From Pseudogulbenkiania sp. MAI-1 (lineage in GTDB: Bacteria > Pseudomonadota > Gammaproteobacteria > Burkholderiales > Chromobacteriaceae), in the NCBI RefSeq assembly GCF_000527175.1, contig NZ_AZUR01000001.1:2642501-2706500 (forward strand): a DNA stretch of 64,000 nucleotides, written 5' to 3'. The position numbers and the translations under genes were made by a program. Below are positions 63,927 through 64,000 of this stretch, in pieces. The notes below the pieces were generated by a model. It saw only the letters and a list, made by a program, of their open reading frames with translations, searched no databases and was not told the origin of the DNA. The stretch's first letter is position 1, and every line of letters begins with the position of its first letter.

Positions 63927-64000
63927 TCACACTTGCACCAGCTTGTCGTGGTTGGCGCGGGCCAGTTCCATCAGCTTGTCGGCCAGCACGCCGGCCTTGT
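63927..64000 (-). CDS. 3' end of an unidentified gene (partial)
   Basis: The last 23 codons and stop of a gene that continues beyond the window: 'KAGVLADKLMELARANHDKLVQV'. It is too short to identify. Genes of this peptidase family often follow hsdR, but this tip does not prove that. Confidence 0.5.
   Translation of the reverse strand, partial: KAGVLADKLMELARANHDKLVQV

Overview
The window is one GC-rich chromosomal stretch of a Gram-negative bacterium, most likely a betaproteobacterium of the Neisseriales/Chromobacteriaceae type. That placement is inferred from base composition, gene families and the mix of c-di-GMP, chemotaxis and giant-adhesin genes; there is no rRNA or other marker to confirm it. 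No tRNA, rRNA, CRISPR array or replication origin was recognised.

Layout. 0-4.4 kb: housekeeping and envelope genes (glycine-zipper protein, PQQ-type sugar dehydrogenase, ceramidase-like membrane protein, iron-permease-family protein, rRNA pseudouridine synthase). 4.5-10.2 kb: a mobile mosaic bounded by an 8-bp direct repeat (AAACAAAA). It holds a left ISL3 remnant, an intein (Hint) fragment, an IS3 remnant, a divergent LysR/MFS pair, and a second ISL3 copy split by an intact 1.26-kb IS3-family element. 10.2-13.4 kb: an aspartate/aromatic aminotransferase and a large CorA-like protein.

13.5-31.2 kb is the most striking part: a minus-strand operon of a 3717-residue DUF4347-type adhesin, a TolC-family outer-membrane lipoprotein, a short HlyD-type adaptor, a GAF-like/HlyD fusion, and a PqqD-like/M50 site-2-protease/HlyD fusion. 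The last four genes are tightly spaced or overlapping. There is no ABC ATPase, so this looks like a dedicated export system that differs from classical type I secretion. A tail-collar-domain gene lies just upstream and a group II intron 3' fragment lies beyond it.

32.4-41.6 kb: small transporters (SemiSWEET, EamA/RarD, SugE under a TetR regulator, CorA), an isoaspartyl peptidase, a parvulin, a periplasmic binding protein, a RAYT transposase with its REP sequences, and an AT-rich two-gene cassette of unknown function. 41.7-48.6 kb: valS, a REC-REC-GGDEF regulator, an SDR, an adenosine-specific-kinase-family protein and an alpha/beta hydrolase.

48.8-63 kb is a signalling island. A c-di-GMP-I riboswitch precedes a dual-kinase hybrid histidine kinase and a REC-GGDEF-EAL protein. 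These are followed by a multi-PAS NarX-type kinase with its LuxR-type response regulator, a Cache-HAMP-GGDEF-EAL protein and a chemoreceptor. The last two genes share a homologous upstream block built around TAGGGATATCCCTA, a candidate operator for the response regulator. The window ends in a YgjP-type metallopeptidase and the 3' tip of an unidentified gene.
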